The notes under the pieces were generated by a model, which was given only the letters and a program-made list of their open reading frames with translations, had not been told where the DNA came from and did no database searches. Source: Limisphaera sp049537155 (GTDB lineage: Bacteria; Verrucomicrobiota; Verrucomicrobiia; Limisphaerales; Limisphaeraceae). Taken from it: 64,000 bases of DNA. The stretch spans positions 62,001-126,000 of the forward strand of contig NZ_JBMVQZ010000009.1 of the NCBI RefSeq assembly GCF_049537155.1, read 5' to 3'. This document shows positions 52,215-61,783 of this stretch, in pieces (the first letter of the stretch is position 1; each line of letters begins with the position of its first letter). A program made the position numbers and the translations under genes.

Positions 52215-52720
52215 AATGTTGCTTGTGCAAGGAACGCGAGGCCACGGTGCATCTGACCCAGATCGTGGGGGACAAGATGCAGAAGCTGGACCTCTGCGAG
52301 GAGTGCGCGCGAAGCAAGGGGGTCAACGATCCCACGGGTTTTTCTCTGGCGGACCTGTTGCTGGGGTTGAGCGGGGCGCAGGAGACCGAACCGCGGCCGC
52401 GCAGCGGCGATCTGCGGTGTCCCCACTGCGGGTTCAGCCAGGCGGAATTCAAGAAGCTGGGGCGGTTCGGCTGTCCCGAGTGTTACCAGACGTTTGCCGA
52501 AGGGCTGGACGATCTGCTCAAGACCATGCACAAGGGGGTCCGCCATGTGGGCAAGGTGCCGAAGGCCTACCGGGGGGTGGAGGATCTGAAGCGGCGGCTG
52601 CAACGGCTGCAGCAGGAGCTGGCCCGTGCCGTGCAGGAGGAGAACTTCGAGCGGGCGGCCGAGCTGCGGGACGAGATCAAACAACTCCAGGCCCGCCTGA
52701 CGAGCCCGCGGGGACATTGA
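52211..52720 (+). CDS. mcsA: McsA, activator of protein arginine kinase
   Basis: The protein has 169 residues. Two zinc-binding Cys pairs occur at the start (CCLCKEREATVHL, LCEECARSKG), and another two in CPHCGFSQAEFKKL and FGCPECYQTF. The C-terminus is a UVR (UvrB/UvrC-binding) motif: LQQELARAVQEENFERAAEL. McsA activates the kinase McsB. The gene overlaps ilvE by four bases and precedes mcsB by four. ctsR and clpC, usual partners in Firmicutes, are absent. Confidence 0.93.
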   Translation: MKCCLCKEREATVHLTQIVGDKMQKLDLCEECARSKGVNDPTGFSLADLLLGLSGAQETEPRPRSGDLRCPHCGFSQAEFKKLGRFGCPECYQTFAEGLDDLLKTMHKGVRHVGKVPKAYRGVEDLKRRLQRLQQELARAVQEENFERAAELRDEIKQLQARLTSPRGH

Positions 52721-52724
52721 ACCC

Positions 52725-53819
52725 ATGGAACTGAAGGAATTCCTGCCACCGGCTTCGGAAGTCGCCCGTCGCACCGGGCCGCAGGACCGGATCGTGCTGT
52801 CCAGCCGGGTTCGACTGGCGCGGAATCTGAAGGGATTTCCCTTTCCGGGCTGGGCCAAGCGTGCCGACCGCCTTCAGGTGTACGAGAAGGTCGCCGGTGC
52901 GGTGGCGGAGGTGCCCGCGCTGGCAGGTTGTTTTTGCGAGACGTTGGACAAGCTTTCGGCGCTGGAGCGGCAGCTGTTGGTGGAGCGACACCTGATCAGC
53001 CGCGAGCATGCTGCGCGGACCAGCGGGGGCGGTGTGGTGCTCAACCGGCAGGAGACCCTCTGCCTGATGATCAATGAGGAGGATCATCTGCGGATGCAAT
53101 CGCTCCGGCCCGGCCTGCAATTGCGCGAGGCCTGGGCGGAACTGGACGCATTGGACAGCCTTTTGGAGGAGCACCTCGAGTACGCGTTCAGTCCCGAGTA
53201 CGGTTACCTGACCGCCTGTCCGACGAACGTGGGGACCGGCATCCGGGTGAGCGCGATGCTTCATCTACCGGGTCTGGTGTTGAGCGAGCAGATCAACGCC
53301 ATCATCCAGTCGGTCAACAAGCTGGGCCTGGCGGTGCGCGGTCTCTACGGGGAGGGGACCGAGGCCCTGGGGAACGTGTTCCAGGTTTCCAATCAGATGA
53401 CGCTGGGCGAGTCCGAGCAAACGATCCTGGAGAAGCTCGACAAGGTGTTGCGTCAGCTCATCGAATTCGAGGAGAACGCCCGGGCCAGTCTCATCGAGAA
53501 GAACCCGAAGATGGTGTACAACCACATCGGCCGGGCGTACGGGATTCTGGCCAATGCGCACATCATCGCCTCCAAGGAGGCCATGAACATGCTTTCGTTG
53601 ATGCGGCTGGGGGTGGACCTGGGGATGTTTCCGGGGGTGGACCGTTCGCTGACCGACGAGTTGTTCCTGTTGATTCAGCCCGCCCATCTGCAGTCGCTGC
53701 ACGCGGAGAAGTTGCAGGCTGAGGAGCGCGACATTCTGCGGGCTGACATGATCCGGGAGCGGTTGCGCTCCGTGAGCCGGCCGGGCCCGCCCTTGCCGGC
53801 TCCCGGCTCGGGCGGTTGA
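52725..53819 (+). CDS. mcsB: McsB, protein arginine kinase
   Basis: The protein has 364 residues and an ATP:guanido phosphotransferase catalytic domain. It has RIVLSSRVRLARNLKGFPFP (nucleotide-binding Arg residues), INEEDHLRMQSLRPG (catalytic Glu region), TACPTNVGTGIRVS with the essential Cys, and LYGEGTEALGNVFQVSNQMT. McsB phosphorylates arginines and so marks proteins for ClpCP degradation. It follows mcsA directly. hemW is convergent, with a 19-base gap. Confidence 0.95.
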   Translation: MELKEFLPPASEVARRTGPQDRIVLSSRVRLARNLKGFPFPGWAKRADRLQVYEKVAGAVAEVPALAGCFCETLDKLSALERQLLVERHLISREHAARTSGGGVVLNRQETLCLMINEEDHLRMQSLRPGLQLREAWAELDALDSLLEEHLEYAFSPEYGYLTACPTNVGTGIRVSAMLHLPGLVLSEQINAIIQSVNKLGLAVRGLYGEGTEALGNVFQVSNQMTLGESEQTILEKLDKVLRQLIEFEENARASLIEKNPKMVYNHIGRAYGILANAHIIASKEAMNMLSLMRLGVDLGMFPGVDRSLTDELFLLIQPAHLQSLHAEKLQAEERDILRADMIRERLRSVSRPGPPLPAPGSGG

Positions 53820-53838
53820 GACGGTGGGGGGCGGGGGT

Positions 53839-55092
53839 TCAGGGTGCCGGGCTCCAGGCCGGCCGGGTCGGCTGCAGGATGGCCGTCCGGGGCGTGTCGC
53901 GTTCCGGGGCGGGATCCGGACGCAACATCATTTCTGCAGCCGCGTCGGCAAATCGCAGGCCCGCCTGGGTGAGCCGGAACCGGTCCGGTTCGCGCACGCC
54001 CCATCCCCTGCGTTCCAGCTCGGCCAGTTCCGCGGCCCATTCGGTGCGCAGATCGAACCCCGTCCGGCGCCGGAATTCCTCGTAGGGCCAGCCGGTGACG
54101 ACCCGCAGTCCGAAGGCGGCCGCTTCTCCCGCGCGTGCCAGGGGGGAAAGGGCCTCGCGAAAGACGACGGGGCTGCGTCCCTGTTCGACGGCTTCGCACC
54201 AGGCGCGGGTGTCCGCCACGTTGCGGGTGCGCACGCCCCGGACGTAGGCGGTGGCGCTGGGGCCCAGCCCGTGAAAGTCGCCTGCGCGCCAGTAATTGAT
54301 GTTGTGGCGGCAGGCGAACGCCGGGAATTCGCCCGACAGCCGGGCGGTCGGGGGTGCGGGCGGGCGACGGTCCCGGGCGAAGTTGGCCACCTCGTACTGG
54401 AAGAAGCCCGCCGCGGCCGCGCGTTCCAGCAGGCGCTCGTACTGGGCGCAGACCAGGTCCTCGTCCACGCTGAAGGCGCCGGCCTGCAGCTGGGCAAACA
54501 GCGGGGTGTCCTCTTCGTAGATGACCTCGTAGCAGGAGAGATGCTCGCTCTGGAGGGCCAGGGCCTCGTCCAACGTGGCGTCCCAACTGGCCAGGGTCTG
54601 GCCGGGAATGCCGAACATCAGGTCCAGGTTCAGGTTGTCAAACCCGGCGCGGCGGAGGATGTCCCACGAACGGAACACCTGCCCGGGTGTGTGGATGCGT
54701 CCCAGACGTTCGAGCAGGCCGGGGTCCAGTGATTGCACGCCCAGGGAAACGCGGTTGACGCCGTGTTCGCGCAGCAGCCGGGCTTTGTCGGCCGAGATCG
54801 TGGCGGGATTGGCTTCCACGGTGAACTCGGGCACCGGCAACAGACCGAGCCGGTCGAGGGTTCGGAAGATCTGTCCCCAATGCCGCAGGGTGAGCAGGGT
54901 GGGCGTGCCGCCGCCGAAGAAGATGGTACGCGGGCGCAGATCGCCGGCCACGGTCTCCAACTCGCGCAGCAAGGCACGCACGTACCGATCCATCAGCCCG
55001 CCGTCGGACGCCTCCGAGTAGAAGGCGCAGTAACTGCACTTGCGGGCGCAGAAGGGCACGTGGACATACAGGCATGGCACCGGTTCCTGCAT
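53839..55092 (-). CDS. hemW: Radical SAM haem chaperone HemW
   Basis: The protein has about 417 residues. It starts MQEPVPCLYVHVPFCARKCS and then YC; the radical SAM Cys triad is Cys15, Cys19, Cys22. GGGTPTLLT binds SAM, and VSLGVQSLDPGLLERLGRIH is the typical HemW segment. The C-terminal HemN-like domain is intact. HemW inserts haem into respiratory proteins. The start at 55092 lies 31 bases after the multi-receiver gene, so it may be read from that operon. Two multihaem cytochromes are encoded at 60256 and 61784 as possible clients. Confidence 0.92.
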   Translation of the reverse strand: MQEPVPCLYVHVPFCARKCSYCAFYSEASDGGLMDRYVRALLRELETVAGDLRPRTIFFGGGTPTLLTLRHWGQIFRTLDRLGLLPVPEFTVEANPATISADKARLLREHGVNRVSLGVQSLDPGLLERLGRIHTPGQVFRSWDILRRAGFDNLNLDLMFGIPGQTLASWDATLDEALALQSEHLSCYEVIYEEDTPLFAQLQAGAFSVDEDLVCAQYERLLERAAAAGFFQYEVANFARDRRPPAPPTARLSGEFPAFACRHNINYWRAGDFHGLGPSATAYVRGVRTRNVADTRAWCEAVEQGRSPVVFREALSPLARAGEAAAFGLRVVTGWPYEEFRRRTGFDLRTEWAAELAELERRGWGVREPDRFRLTQAGLRFADAAAEMMLRPDPAPERDTPRTAILQPTRPAWSPAP

Positions 55093-55123
55093 CGCCAGCG
55101 GCAGAAAGGTAGCTCGGACCGTT

Positions 55124-56368
55124 TCAGGGTGCCAGGCGGACCGGTTCACCGTCCGGGCCGGCCCGGGTGGTGCCGGATCCCGGCTCGGCAGCCATCCGCT
55201 GCTCGATCTGGTGGCGCAGTGCGAACAAGAGCCCTTTCACCGCCAGCTCGGAAAAGAGGAACGGCTTGGCGATGAAATCCGTGCCGCCGCTCATGGTGGA
55301 ACTGGTGCGGGCCTGGAAGTCGTTGAGGCTGGTGACGAACACCACCGGCGTTTTGGCGTAGGCGGGCAGGCGACGCAGGCGCGTGCAGAGGGTGAACCCG
55401 TCCATGCCCGGCAGGTCCACGTCTAGGATCACCAGATCGAACCGGTTCTCGCCGGCGAGGCGGAGGGCGGTCTCGGCGTCCTCGACGGCCACGGATCGGA
55501 TGTGCGCCTTTTCGAGTGAATGGGTGACGGCGCGGCGTGCGAGCGGTTCGTCGTCCACCACCAGGGCGGTGGCCTGCGGCAGGGTCTGGAGTTCCGGCAG
55601 GTGACACCGACTGGCCAGCCAGTGAAGGAAATCCACCACCGAGGCCACCGTGCGGAGCGTCGAGGCCGTCCATGCCTGGGGTTTCCCCACCAGCTCGCGC
55701 AGCAGGGCTTCGAACAGATCGGCCACCTGGGCCATGGAAGGTACGCCGGCCAGGCCAGCCCCCCCGGCCAGGGCCCGTGCGCGGTGTTGGAGGGCCTGCA
55801 ACTGTTCCAGCCGCTGGGCTGCGTCGGCGCGGTGCAGGGCCTGGAGCGCCTGGCGAAACGCCGCGAGGGTTTGCGGCAGTGTCTTGAGGAAGTCGCGGCG
55901 CAGCTCGGCCTGAAAATCCTCCGCGCCCGGGGCCGGAGCGGCGGGGCCGGTGACCGCCGGGGCGGCTGCGGGAGCGGCGGGGATGGACTCGGCCGGTGCT
56001 TTCAGGTTCAACACGCTGCGGATGGTGTCCACGACCACCTTGGGCGTGGTGCTGGATTTGGCCAGGCATTTGGTGGCTCCGGCCTTCCAGGCTTCCTGGA
56101 TCATGGAGGTCAGGTAGGTGCCGCTGAGCACGATGATGGGGGTGGTTTGGAAATCCGGTTCGGCCCGCAGGGTGCGGATCACTTCCAGCCCGGTGAGTTT
56201 GGGCAGCAACAGATCCAGCACGATCACGGCTGGTTTCAGCTCCCGGGCCCGTTGCAGGCCGGTCTCCCCGTCGGCGGCCAGTTCCACTTGAAACCCTTCG
56301 AGAGTGAGCTTGTTCCGGTAGATGTTGGCCACCACCGGGTCGTTTTCGATGAAAAGCACCCGGTTCAT
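55124..56368 (-). CDS. Two-receiver protein with central phosphotransfer-like domain
   Basis: The protein has 414 residues. Receiver 1 has Asp52 in VIVLDLLLPKLTG and Lys104 in CLAKSSTT. A linker rich in Ala and Pro (130-150) is followed by a helical domain (151-260) with the Hpt-like motif LQHRARALAGGAGLAG (His195). Receiver 2 has Asp316 in LVILDVDLPGMDG and Lys368 in DFIAKPF. There is no output domain. The ATG overlaps the hybrid-kinase stop (ATGA), so the two form one phosphorelay. The protein probably relays phosphate between kinase and another regulator. Confidence 0.87.
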   Translation of the reverse strand: MNRVLFIENDPVVANIYRNKLTLEGFQVELAADGETGLQRARELKPAVIVLDLLLPKLTGLEVIRTLRAEPDFQTTPIIVLSGTYLTSMIQEAWKAGATKCLAKSSTTPKVVVDTIRSVLNLKAPAESIPAAPAAAPAVTGPAAPAPGAEDFQAELRRDFLKTLPQTLAAFRQALQALHRADAAQRLEQLQALQHRARALAGGAGLAGVPSMAQVADLFEALLRELVGKPQAWTASTLRTVASVVDFLHWLASRCHLPELQTLPQATALVVDDEPLARRAVTHSLEKAHIRSVAVEDAETALRLAGENRFDLVILDVDLPGMDGFTLCTRLRRLPAYAKTPVVFVTSLNDFQARTSSTMSGGTDFIAKPFLFSELAVKGLLFALRHQIEQRMAAEPGSGTTRAGPDGEPVRLAP

Positions 56369-58902
56369 GGCGAGGGAGGAGAGGATGGGGATGAGGATTG
56401 CCGCGCCAGCCAGGCCTGCACCTGTTCCCGGATGACGTGGAACTCCTGTTCGATGTCGGCCAGCATGCGCGGGCCTTCCGAGAGGTCTCCGGCCTCGGCC
56501 TGTGCCTCCATTCGGCGCAGCATGGGTGTGATCCGCCGCATGCCGCAGGTTGCGCTGGCCCCGGCGCAACTGTGGGCGACGCGCCGGACTTCGGCGGCGT
56601 TGCCCGCGGCCAGGGCGGTTCGCAACTGGTTGATCTGTTGCGTGGTTTGCTGGATGTACAGCGTGACCAGTTCCTGGAGATTGTTCAGGTCCCCTTCGGC
56701 GAATTCCATCAGCCGGTCGAAGTCCACCGCCGGTTCGGACGCGGGCTGTTGTCCGGGCGGGGGATCGGCCGCGGGTGCGGCCGCGGCGGTTTGGGCTTCC
56801 TGGAACACGGGTCCCCAGCGTTCCACCACGCGGCGGATGTCCTCGGGTCGGATGGGTTTGGCAAGGTAATCGTCCATGCCGGCAGCCAGGCAACGATCCC
56901 GGTCGCTCTGCATGGCGCTGGCGGTCATGGCCACGATGACGATGCGCCGGTCGAAGTGGGGTGCGGGCCGGGCGGCTTTCTGTCGTTCCCGGATGGCCTG
57001 GGTGGCGGTCAGCCCGTCCATCTCCGGCATCTGCAGGTCCATGAAAACCAGGTCGTACGGCTGGCGTTCGATGGCTGCCAGGGCCTCGAGGCCGTTCTGG
57101 GCGACGTCGGCGCGGTAACCGAGTTGCTGCAGGAGGCGGAGCGCCACCTTTTGATTGATGACGTTGTCTTCACACAACAGGACCCGCATGGGCAGGCGCT
57201 GGGCGGTGGTGGGGTCGAGCTTGCCGGGTTTGGGAGGAGCCGGGGCCGCCGCCGGTGGCGCAGCCGACTGCGCCCCGAGGATGCGGGCCAGGGTGTCACG
57301 CAGGACCAGGGGCTTGGTCGGCTTGATGAGACAGGCGGCGAACCTGGCGCCGGCGATCTCCGGCGCATCGGCTTTCAGGCCCATGGCGCTCAGCAGGACC
57401 AGATGCAGCGTGTCCGCGCCGGGGTGTTTGCGGATCTGATGGGCCAGGGTGACGCCGTCCATTTCGGGCATGCGCAGGTCGAGGATCGCCAGATCGAATT
57501 TCTCGCCCTGCTGGATCCGTTGCAGTGCCTGGAGGGGGCTGCCGGTGGCGTGGGGTTGCATGCCCCAGCGCGTGAGCGAACGGGTCAACTGTTCGCGGCA
57601 GGTGGCGTTGTCGTCCACGATCAGCACGCGCCGGCCGCGCAGCGCGTCCACTTCCGGCGGCGGCGCGGCGGGCTGGGCGGGCCCGGGCCGCAAAGGAAGG
57701 GTGAAATGGAAGGTGGAACCTTTCTGCACCACGCTTTCGACCCAGATCTTGCCGCCCATGGCCTCGACCAGGCTGCGGCTGATGGCCAGGCCCAGACCGG
57801 TCCCGCCGTACTGCCGCGCCGTGGCGGCGTCCACCTGGCTGAAGGATTGGAAGAGCCGCGGCAGGCGATCGGCCGGGATGCCGATGCCGGTGTCGCGGAC
57901 AGAGAAATGGAGCCAGCACGGTGCCTCTGCCGAGGCGGATCCCGCCGTGCCCGAGAGCAGTCGCACCGTGACCACAACCTCGCCCACGTGGGTGAACTTG
58001 ACCGCGTTGCCCAGCAGGTTGACCAGGACCTGCCGGATCCGGTTCGGATCGCCGATGAGCGTTTCGGGGATCTCGTCGTCCATCAGGTAGGTCAGCTCCA
58101 GCTTCTTCTCGGCGGCTTTGGCGGCCAGCACGTCCAGGGCTTCCTCGACACACGACCGGAGAGAAAAGGGGCGCTGTTCGAGCTCGAGCTTGCCGGCCTC
58201 GATCTTGGAGAAGTCGAGGATTTGATTGATGAGGCTCAGCAGGGCTTCGCCGCTGGAATGGATCGTCTCGACGTAGGTGCGTTGCTCCGGGTTGAGCGGT
58301 GTCTCGCGCAGGAGGGCGCACATGGCGATGACACCGTTCATCGGGGTGCGGATTTCGTGGCTCATGTTGGCCAGGAACTCCGCCTTGGCGCGGGCGGATT
58401 CCTCCGCCGCGCGCCGTGCCGCCTCCAACTCGCGGTTGGCACGGGTCAACTGGTCCTGCAGGCGCTTGGTTCGCAACACCGCGCGGATGCGCGCCCGCAG
58501 TTCCGTGGCCTCGAACGGCTTGGTGACGTAATCGGAGGCACCCGCCTCGAATCCGCGCAGTTTGTCCTGCGGATTGTTCCACGCCGTGACCACCACCACC
58601 GGGATGTGCTGCGTCTCGGGCGTGCCCTTCAGCCGCTGGAGCAGTTGCAGGCCGTCCAGATCCGGCAACCCCAGGTCCAGAAGAATCAACTCGGGTTCGC
58701 GCGCCCGGACCTTTTCCCACGCCTCGGCTGCCGTGGCCGCGTATTCCAGCTCGATGCCGTCATGGACGAGGAGGCTTCCCAGCACCTCGGGTAGCTCCGG
58801 ATCGTCCTCCACCAGCAACACCCGCGCCGGAGGCTGGTGCGAGGGCCGACCCGTGCTCCCGTTCCATGCTGTGGCTCCACTCGTTCCGTTCATGGCTCCC
58901 AA
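56365..58902 (-). CDS. Hybrid histidine kinase REC-HK-REC-REC-Hpt
   Basis: The protein has 845 residues and no membrane helix. The N-terminal receiver has Asp76 (LILLDLGLP) and Lys128. After a coiled coil, the kinase H-box is FLANMSHEIRTPMNGV (His182), with HATPase motifs DTGIGIPADR and GTGLGLAISR. Two more receivers follow (DLAILDLRMPEMDG, DLVFMDLQMPEMDG), and a C-terminal Hpt domain with VRRVAHSCAGASATCGM. The N-terminal receiver means that it can be controlled by another kinase. It is translationally coupled to the two-receiver protein, then hemW. The start could also be a later Met. Confidence 0.93.
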   Translation of the reverse strand: MGAMNGTSGATAWNGSTGRPSHQPPARVLLVEDDPELPEVLGSLLVHDGIELEYAATAAEAWEKVRAREPELILLDLGLPDLDGLQLLQRLKGTPETQHIPVVVVTAWNNPQDKLRGFEAGASDYVTKPFEATELRARIRAVLRTKRLQDQLTRANRELEAARRAAEESARAKAEFLANMSHEIRTPMNGVIAMCALLRETPLNPEQRTYVETIHSSGEALLSLINQILDFSKIEAGKLELEQRPFSLRSCVEEALDVLAAKAAEKKLELTYLMDDEIPETLIGDPNRIRQVLVNLLGNAVKFTHVGEVVVTVRLLSGTAGSASAEAPCWLHFSVRDTGIGIPADRLPRLFQSFSQVDAATARQYGGTGLGLAISRSLVEAMGGKIWVESVVQKGSTFHFTLPLRPGPAQPAAPPPEVDALRGRRVLIVDDNATCREQLTRSLTRWGMQPHATGSPLQALQRIQQGEKFDLAILDLRMPEMDGVTLAHQIRKHPGADTLHLVLLSAMGLKADAPEIAGARFAACLIKPTKPLVLRDTLARILGAQSAAPPAAAPAPPKPGKLDPTTAQRLPMRVLLCEDNVINQKVALRLLQQLGYRADVAQNGLEALAAIERQPYDLVFMDLQMPEMDGLTATQAIRERQKAARPAPHFDRRIVIVAMTASAMQSDRDRCLAAGMDDYLAKPIRPEDIRRVVERWGPVFQEAQTAAAAPAADPPPGQQPASEPAVDFDRLMEFAEGDLNNLQELVTLYIQQTTQQINQLRTALAAGNAAEVRRVAHSCAGASATCGMRRITPMLRRMEAQAEAGDLSEGPRMLADIEQEFHVIREQVQAWLARQSSSPSSPPSP

Positions 58903-58994
58903 GCTGTGCCCCCATTGAACACCAAGCGCCTCCGCGCGCCAATGGCTTTCTTGGACGGACGACGGCCCACCGGGGGCCCGACCGAATAAACCAA

Positions 58995-59038
58995 CCGGAC
59001 CTTCAGAGCGCGCTCGCGGGCGCGTCCCGAAGGTCCGG
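58995..59038 (-). terminator. Inverted repeat, likely terminator of the PEP-CTERM gene
   Basis: The perfect arms CCGGACCTTC (58995-59004) and GAAGGTCCGG (59029-59038) enclose a GC-rich loop that can itself pair. It lies 75 bases after the PEP-CTERM stop on the minus strand. On that strand the stem is followed by TTGGTTTATTC, a weak T-rich run. A rho-independent terminator is likely but not certain. Confidence 0.5.
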
Positions 59039-59112
59039 CAAAGATGGCGGGCTACACTCCGCCCGGGTCCCGACCCGGCCGGTCGAGGCGCGGATCGATC
59101 CGCCGGGACGGC

Positions 59113-59790
59113 TCAACCCTGGCGACTGCGGCGGAGGGCCAGGGTGGCAAGGCCCAGGCCGACCAAGGTGGCCATCGCGGGTTCCGGCACCACGGCAATC
59201 CGCACCTTGCCGAGCGACTCCACGGTTGCCGGGTCGGCGTTCGGACCGGTCAACATGAAGCCGAACTGAACCACGTTACCGGCGGCGATGGTGCGGGAGA
59301 CCGTGAAGGGAGACCCCGGGTTCAACGGCGCGGTGTCCATGCCCACCCAGCCATAGCTCGAGGTGAACTCCTTGATGAAAGCCACCGCGGTATACGGGGC
59401 CACCAACGAATTGTCCACGGTCTGGCCGGAGAAGGTGACCGTCTGACCGCCCCAGGCCGTGCCCATGTCCACGTAGAAATTCGCCTCCATCCACTTGTTC
59501 GGCTGCCCGTTGTTCACCCAGTACGGGTCACTCGGATTCCAGGTGCTCGTGTTGGGGCTCAACACCAGTTCGGCACCCGACCACAGGGCCGGCAGATCAT
59601 TCACGCCCCATGCCTGGCCGAACAGGTAGTTCCCTGCACTGTTCCCGCCCACCAGTTCGTAGACGTTCATCCAGCCGAGCCAGGAAAGTCCCGGATCCAC
59701 CGAGCCGGTCTGTGCCGCCAGACGCACGTTGCTCAGGAACAAGACAGCCGCCAGGCTCATCGCCAGGGAGAGGACGCGCAGTTTTTTCAT
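59113..59790 (-). CDS. PEP-CTERM sorting-signal protein
   Basis: The protein has about 225 residues. A Sec signal peptide (MKKLRVLSLAMSLAAVLFLSNVRLAAQ) is followed by a beta-rich exported domain with many Trp, Gly and Ser, for example LSWLGWMNVYELVGGNSAGN. The C-terminus is VVPEPAMATLVGLGLATLAL then RRSRQG: the VPEP box, membrane segment and basic end of the PEP-CTERM exosortase signal. Such proteins are processed and placed at the cell surface or in exopolymer. No exosortase is in the window. The function is unknown; GGAA lies 9 bases before the chosen start. Confidence 0.9.
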   Translation of the reverse strand: MKKLRVLSLAMSLAAVLFLSNVRLAAQTGSVDPGLSWLGWMNVYELVGGNSAGNYLFGQAWGVNDLPALWSGAELVLSPNTSTWNPSDPYWVNNGQPNKWMEANFYVDMGTAWGGQTVTFSGQTVDNSLVAPYTAVAFIKEFTSSYGWVGMDTAPLNPGSPFTVSRTIAAGNVVQFGFMLTGPNADPATVESLGKVRIAVVPEPAMATLVGLGLATLALRRSRQG

Positions 59791-59799
59791 GGCTTGCAT

Positions 59800-60255
59800 T
59801 TCCGCGAGGTTCGTTTGGTTGTTGGTTGACAGGACGTCGCCATTCCAGCACCGCGCTTGCGTCCCGTCAAGCCTCCCCTTTCCCCGTCAGTTTGGCGCCC
59901 AAGGCGGGTCGGGTCGCGGCGTGCCCGTTCGTCGTTTCACAGGGAAGACTGGGGCTGGGTGTTCCACCGCCGGACGCCGGTCGGGATGAGCCTCGGCACG
60001 GGTTGTTTCCTCGGGGTGCTCTTTTCCATCCCCGGCCTGGCCGGAAGCTGTCGGGACTGGGGCAAGAATTGTTGCAGGTTGAGCAACGGGTGCAATGCCG
60101 CGCCCGGGCTTCGGGCGTACGGTCGGGATGCACGGTGGGTCAGGTAAATTGCCGGCCCGACGCCTGGCTGTCCGGTCCGTGCGGGCCGCCGCCGGGCGGC
60201 CGGAGCGGGCAGCGGGAAGGTTGGTCCTTGTGCGAAGATGCAAACCGGAGGTGCC
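59800..60255. other. Intergenic region between PEP-CTERM gene and cytochrome operon
   Basis: About 450 bases separate two divergent units. No gene-like frame is seen. A GGAGG site sits 4 bases before the cytochrome start at 60256. Promoters should lie here but I cannot assign them. Confidence 0.4.
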
Positions 60256-61782
60256 ATGGAGACAGGCCCTGACACCGCAAATCACGAACCGGGGCGAGGG
60301 CAACCGCCACTGATCCGGAACTGGTGGAGCTTGACCGGTTTGGTGATCGCGGGTGGTGCGTTGTTCTCTTTTCTGCTGCTGTTTGTGTTGGATTCACTGG
60401 CCCGGTTTGGGAATCCGTACTTGGGGATCCTGACGTACCTGGTGGCGCCTGGTTTCCTGTTTCTGGGTCTGCTGCTGACCGTGTTGGGGATGTGGTGGGA
60501 ACGGCGCCGGCGCAGCCGTCAGGCTGGGGGCCCGGTTCAACTGGTCATTGATCTGTCGCGGGCGCGCGACCGAAAACGCCTGGCGTGGTTTGTCGGTGGG
60601 GCGGCCGGTTTTCTGCTCCTGTCGGCCGTGGGGAGTTATCAGACCTACCATTTTACCGAGTCCACCCAGTTTTGCGGGCAGGTGTGCCACACGGTGATGG
60701 AACCCCAGTGGGTGACGTATCAGCAGGGGCCGCATGCCCGGGTGGCCTGCGTGGAATGTCACATCGGACCCGGCGCCACATGGTTCGTCAAATCGAAGCT
60801 GTCCGGCACCTACCAGGTTTATGCCACGCTGGCGGACAAGTATCCGCGGCCGATACCCACGCCCATCAAAAACCTCCGGCCGGCCCGGGAGACCTGCGAG
60901 CAGTGTCACTGGCCGCAAAAGTTCATCGGAAATCTGGACCGCACGTTTCACTACTTTCTGGCCGATGAGACGAACACCCCCTTCGTGGTGCGGATGACCT
61001 TGAAGGTGGGCGGTGGGGATCCGCGGCACGGACCGGTGGAGGGCATTCACTGGCATGTCCATCCCACCAACCTGGTGCAGTACATTGCCGCCCGGTTGGA
61101 GGACGGAAAGTGGGTGCCGGACCCCACCCGCCAGAGCATTCCCTGGGTGCGTTTTGTGGACGGGCAGGGGGTGGTGACGGAGTATCGCAAGCCCGGCTTC
61201 GGGGAAGACCCGTCGAAGTTTGAAATCCGCACGATGGACTGCATGGACTGCCACAATCGTCCGGCGCATCAGTATCAGGCCCCCAGCAAGGCGGTGGACC
61301 GTGCCCTGGCGCTGGGGCGCATCGATCCGACGTTGCCGTGGATCAAGTCCAATGCGGTGTATGTGCTGACGCTGGATTATACCAACCGGACCGGGGCGTT
61401 GGAGACGATCGCCACGTTCCTGGCGGCTGCTTATCCGCGCGATACGTACCCGGATCGCCAGAAATCCATCCGCGAGGCCATCGCGGTCGTGCAGGAGATC
61501 TATCGGAACAGTTTCTTTCCGGACATGCGGGCCTCGTGGGACAAGTATCCGGTCAACAGCAGCCACATGTTCTGGCCGGGTTGTTTCCGCTGTCACGAGG
61601 GGGAGCACAGCACGCCTGACGGGAAGCAGACGATTGTGAAGGATTGCAACGCCTGCCATTCCATCCTTGCCCAGGGTTATGGCGAGGCGTTGAAACGACT
61701 GACGCCCGAGGGCCAGCCTTTCGAGCACCCCGGCGGGGAGGTGGACGGCGGTTGTTATGATTGTCACACGGGCGGCTTGTAA
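60256..61782 (+). CDS. NapC/NirT-like membrane multihaem cytochrome c
   Basis: The protein has 508 residues. Three hydrophobic helices lie at the start (LVIAGGALFSFLLLFVL, ILTYLVAPGFLFLGLLLTVL, AWFVGGAAGFLLLSAVGSY). After them come seven CxxCH haem sites: CGQVCH as a C-x3-CH variant, CVECH, CEQCH, CMDCH, CFRCH, CNACH and CYDCH. The NapC/NirT region (QFCGQVCHTVMEPQWVTYQQ) would take electrons from quinol. It is followed by the second cytochrome after 1 base. The product likely carries electrons between quinones and outer haem proteins. The final acceptor is unknown. I start at 60256, with a GGAGG site. Confidence 0.9.
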   Translation: METGPDTANHEPGRGQPPLIRNWWSLTGLVIAGGALFSFLLLFVLDSLARFGNPYLGILTYLVAPGFLFLGLLLTVLGMWWERRRRSRQAGGPVQLVIDLSRARDRKRLAWFVGGAAGFLLLSAVGSYQTYHFTESTQFCGQVCHTVMEPQWVTYQQGPHARVACVECHIGPGATWFVKSKLSGTYQVYATLADKYPRPIPTPIKNLRPARETCEQCHWPQKFIGNLDRTFHYFLADETNTPFVVRMTLKVGGGDPRHGPVEGIHWHVHPTNLVQYIAARLEDGKWVPDPTRQSIPWVRFVDGQGVVTEYRKPGFGEDPSKFEIRTMDCMDCHNRPAHQYQAPSKAVDRALALGRIDPTLPWIKSNAVYVLTLDYTNRTGALETIATFLAAAYPRDTYPDRQKSIREAIAVVQEIYRNSFFPDMRASWDKYPVNSSHMFWPGCFRCHEGEHSTPDGKQTIVKDCNACHSILAQGYGEALKRLTPEGQPFEHPGGEVDGGCYDCHTGGL

Positions 61783-61783
61783 G

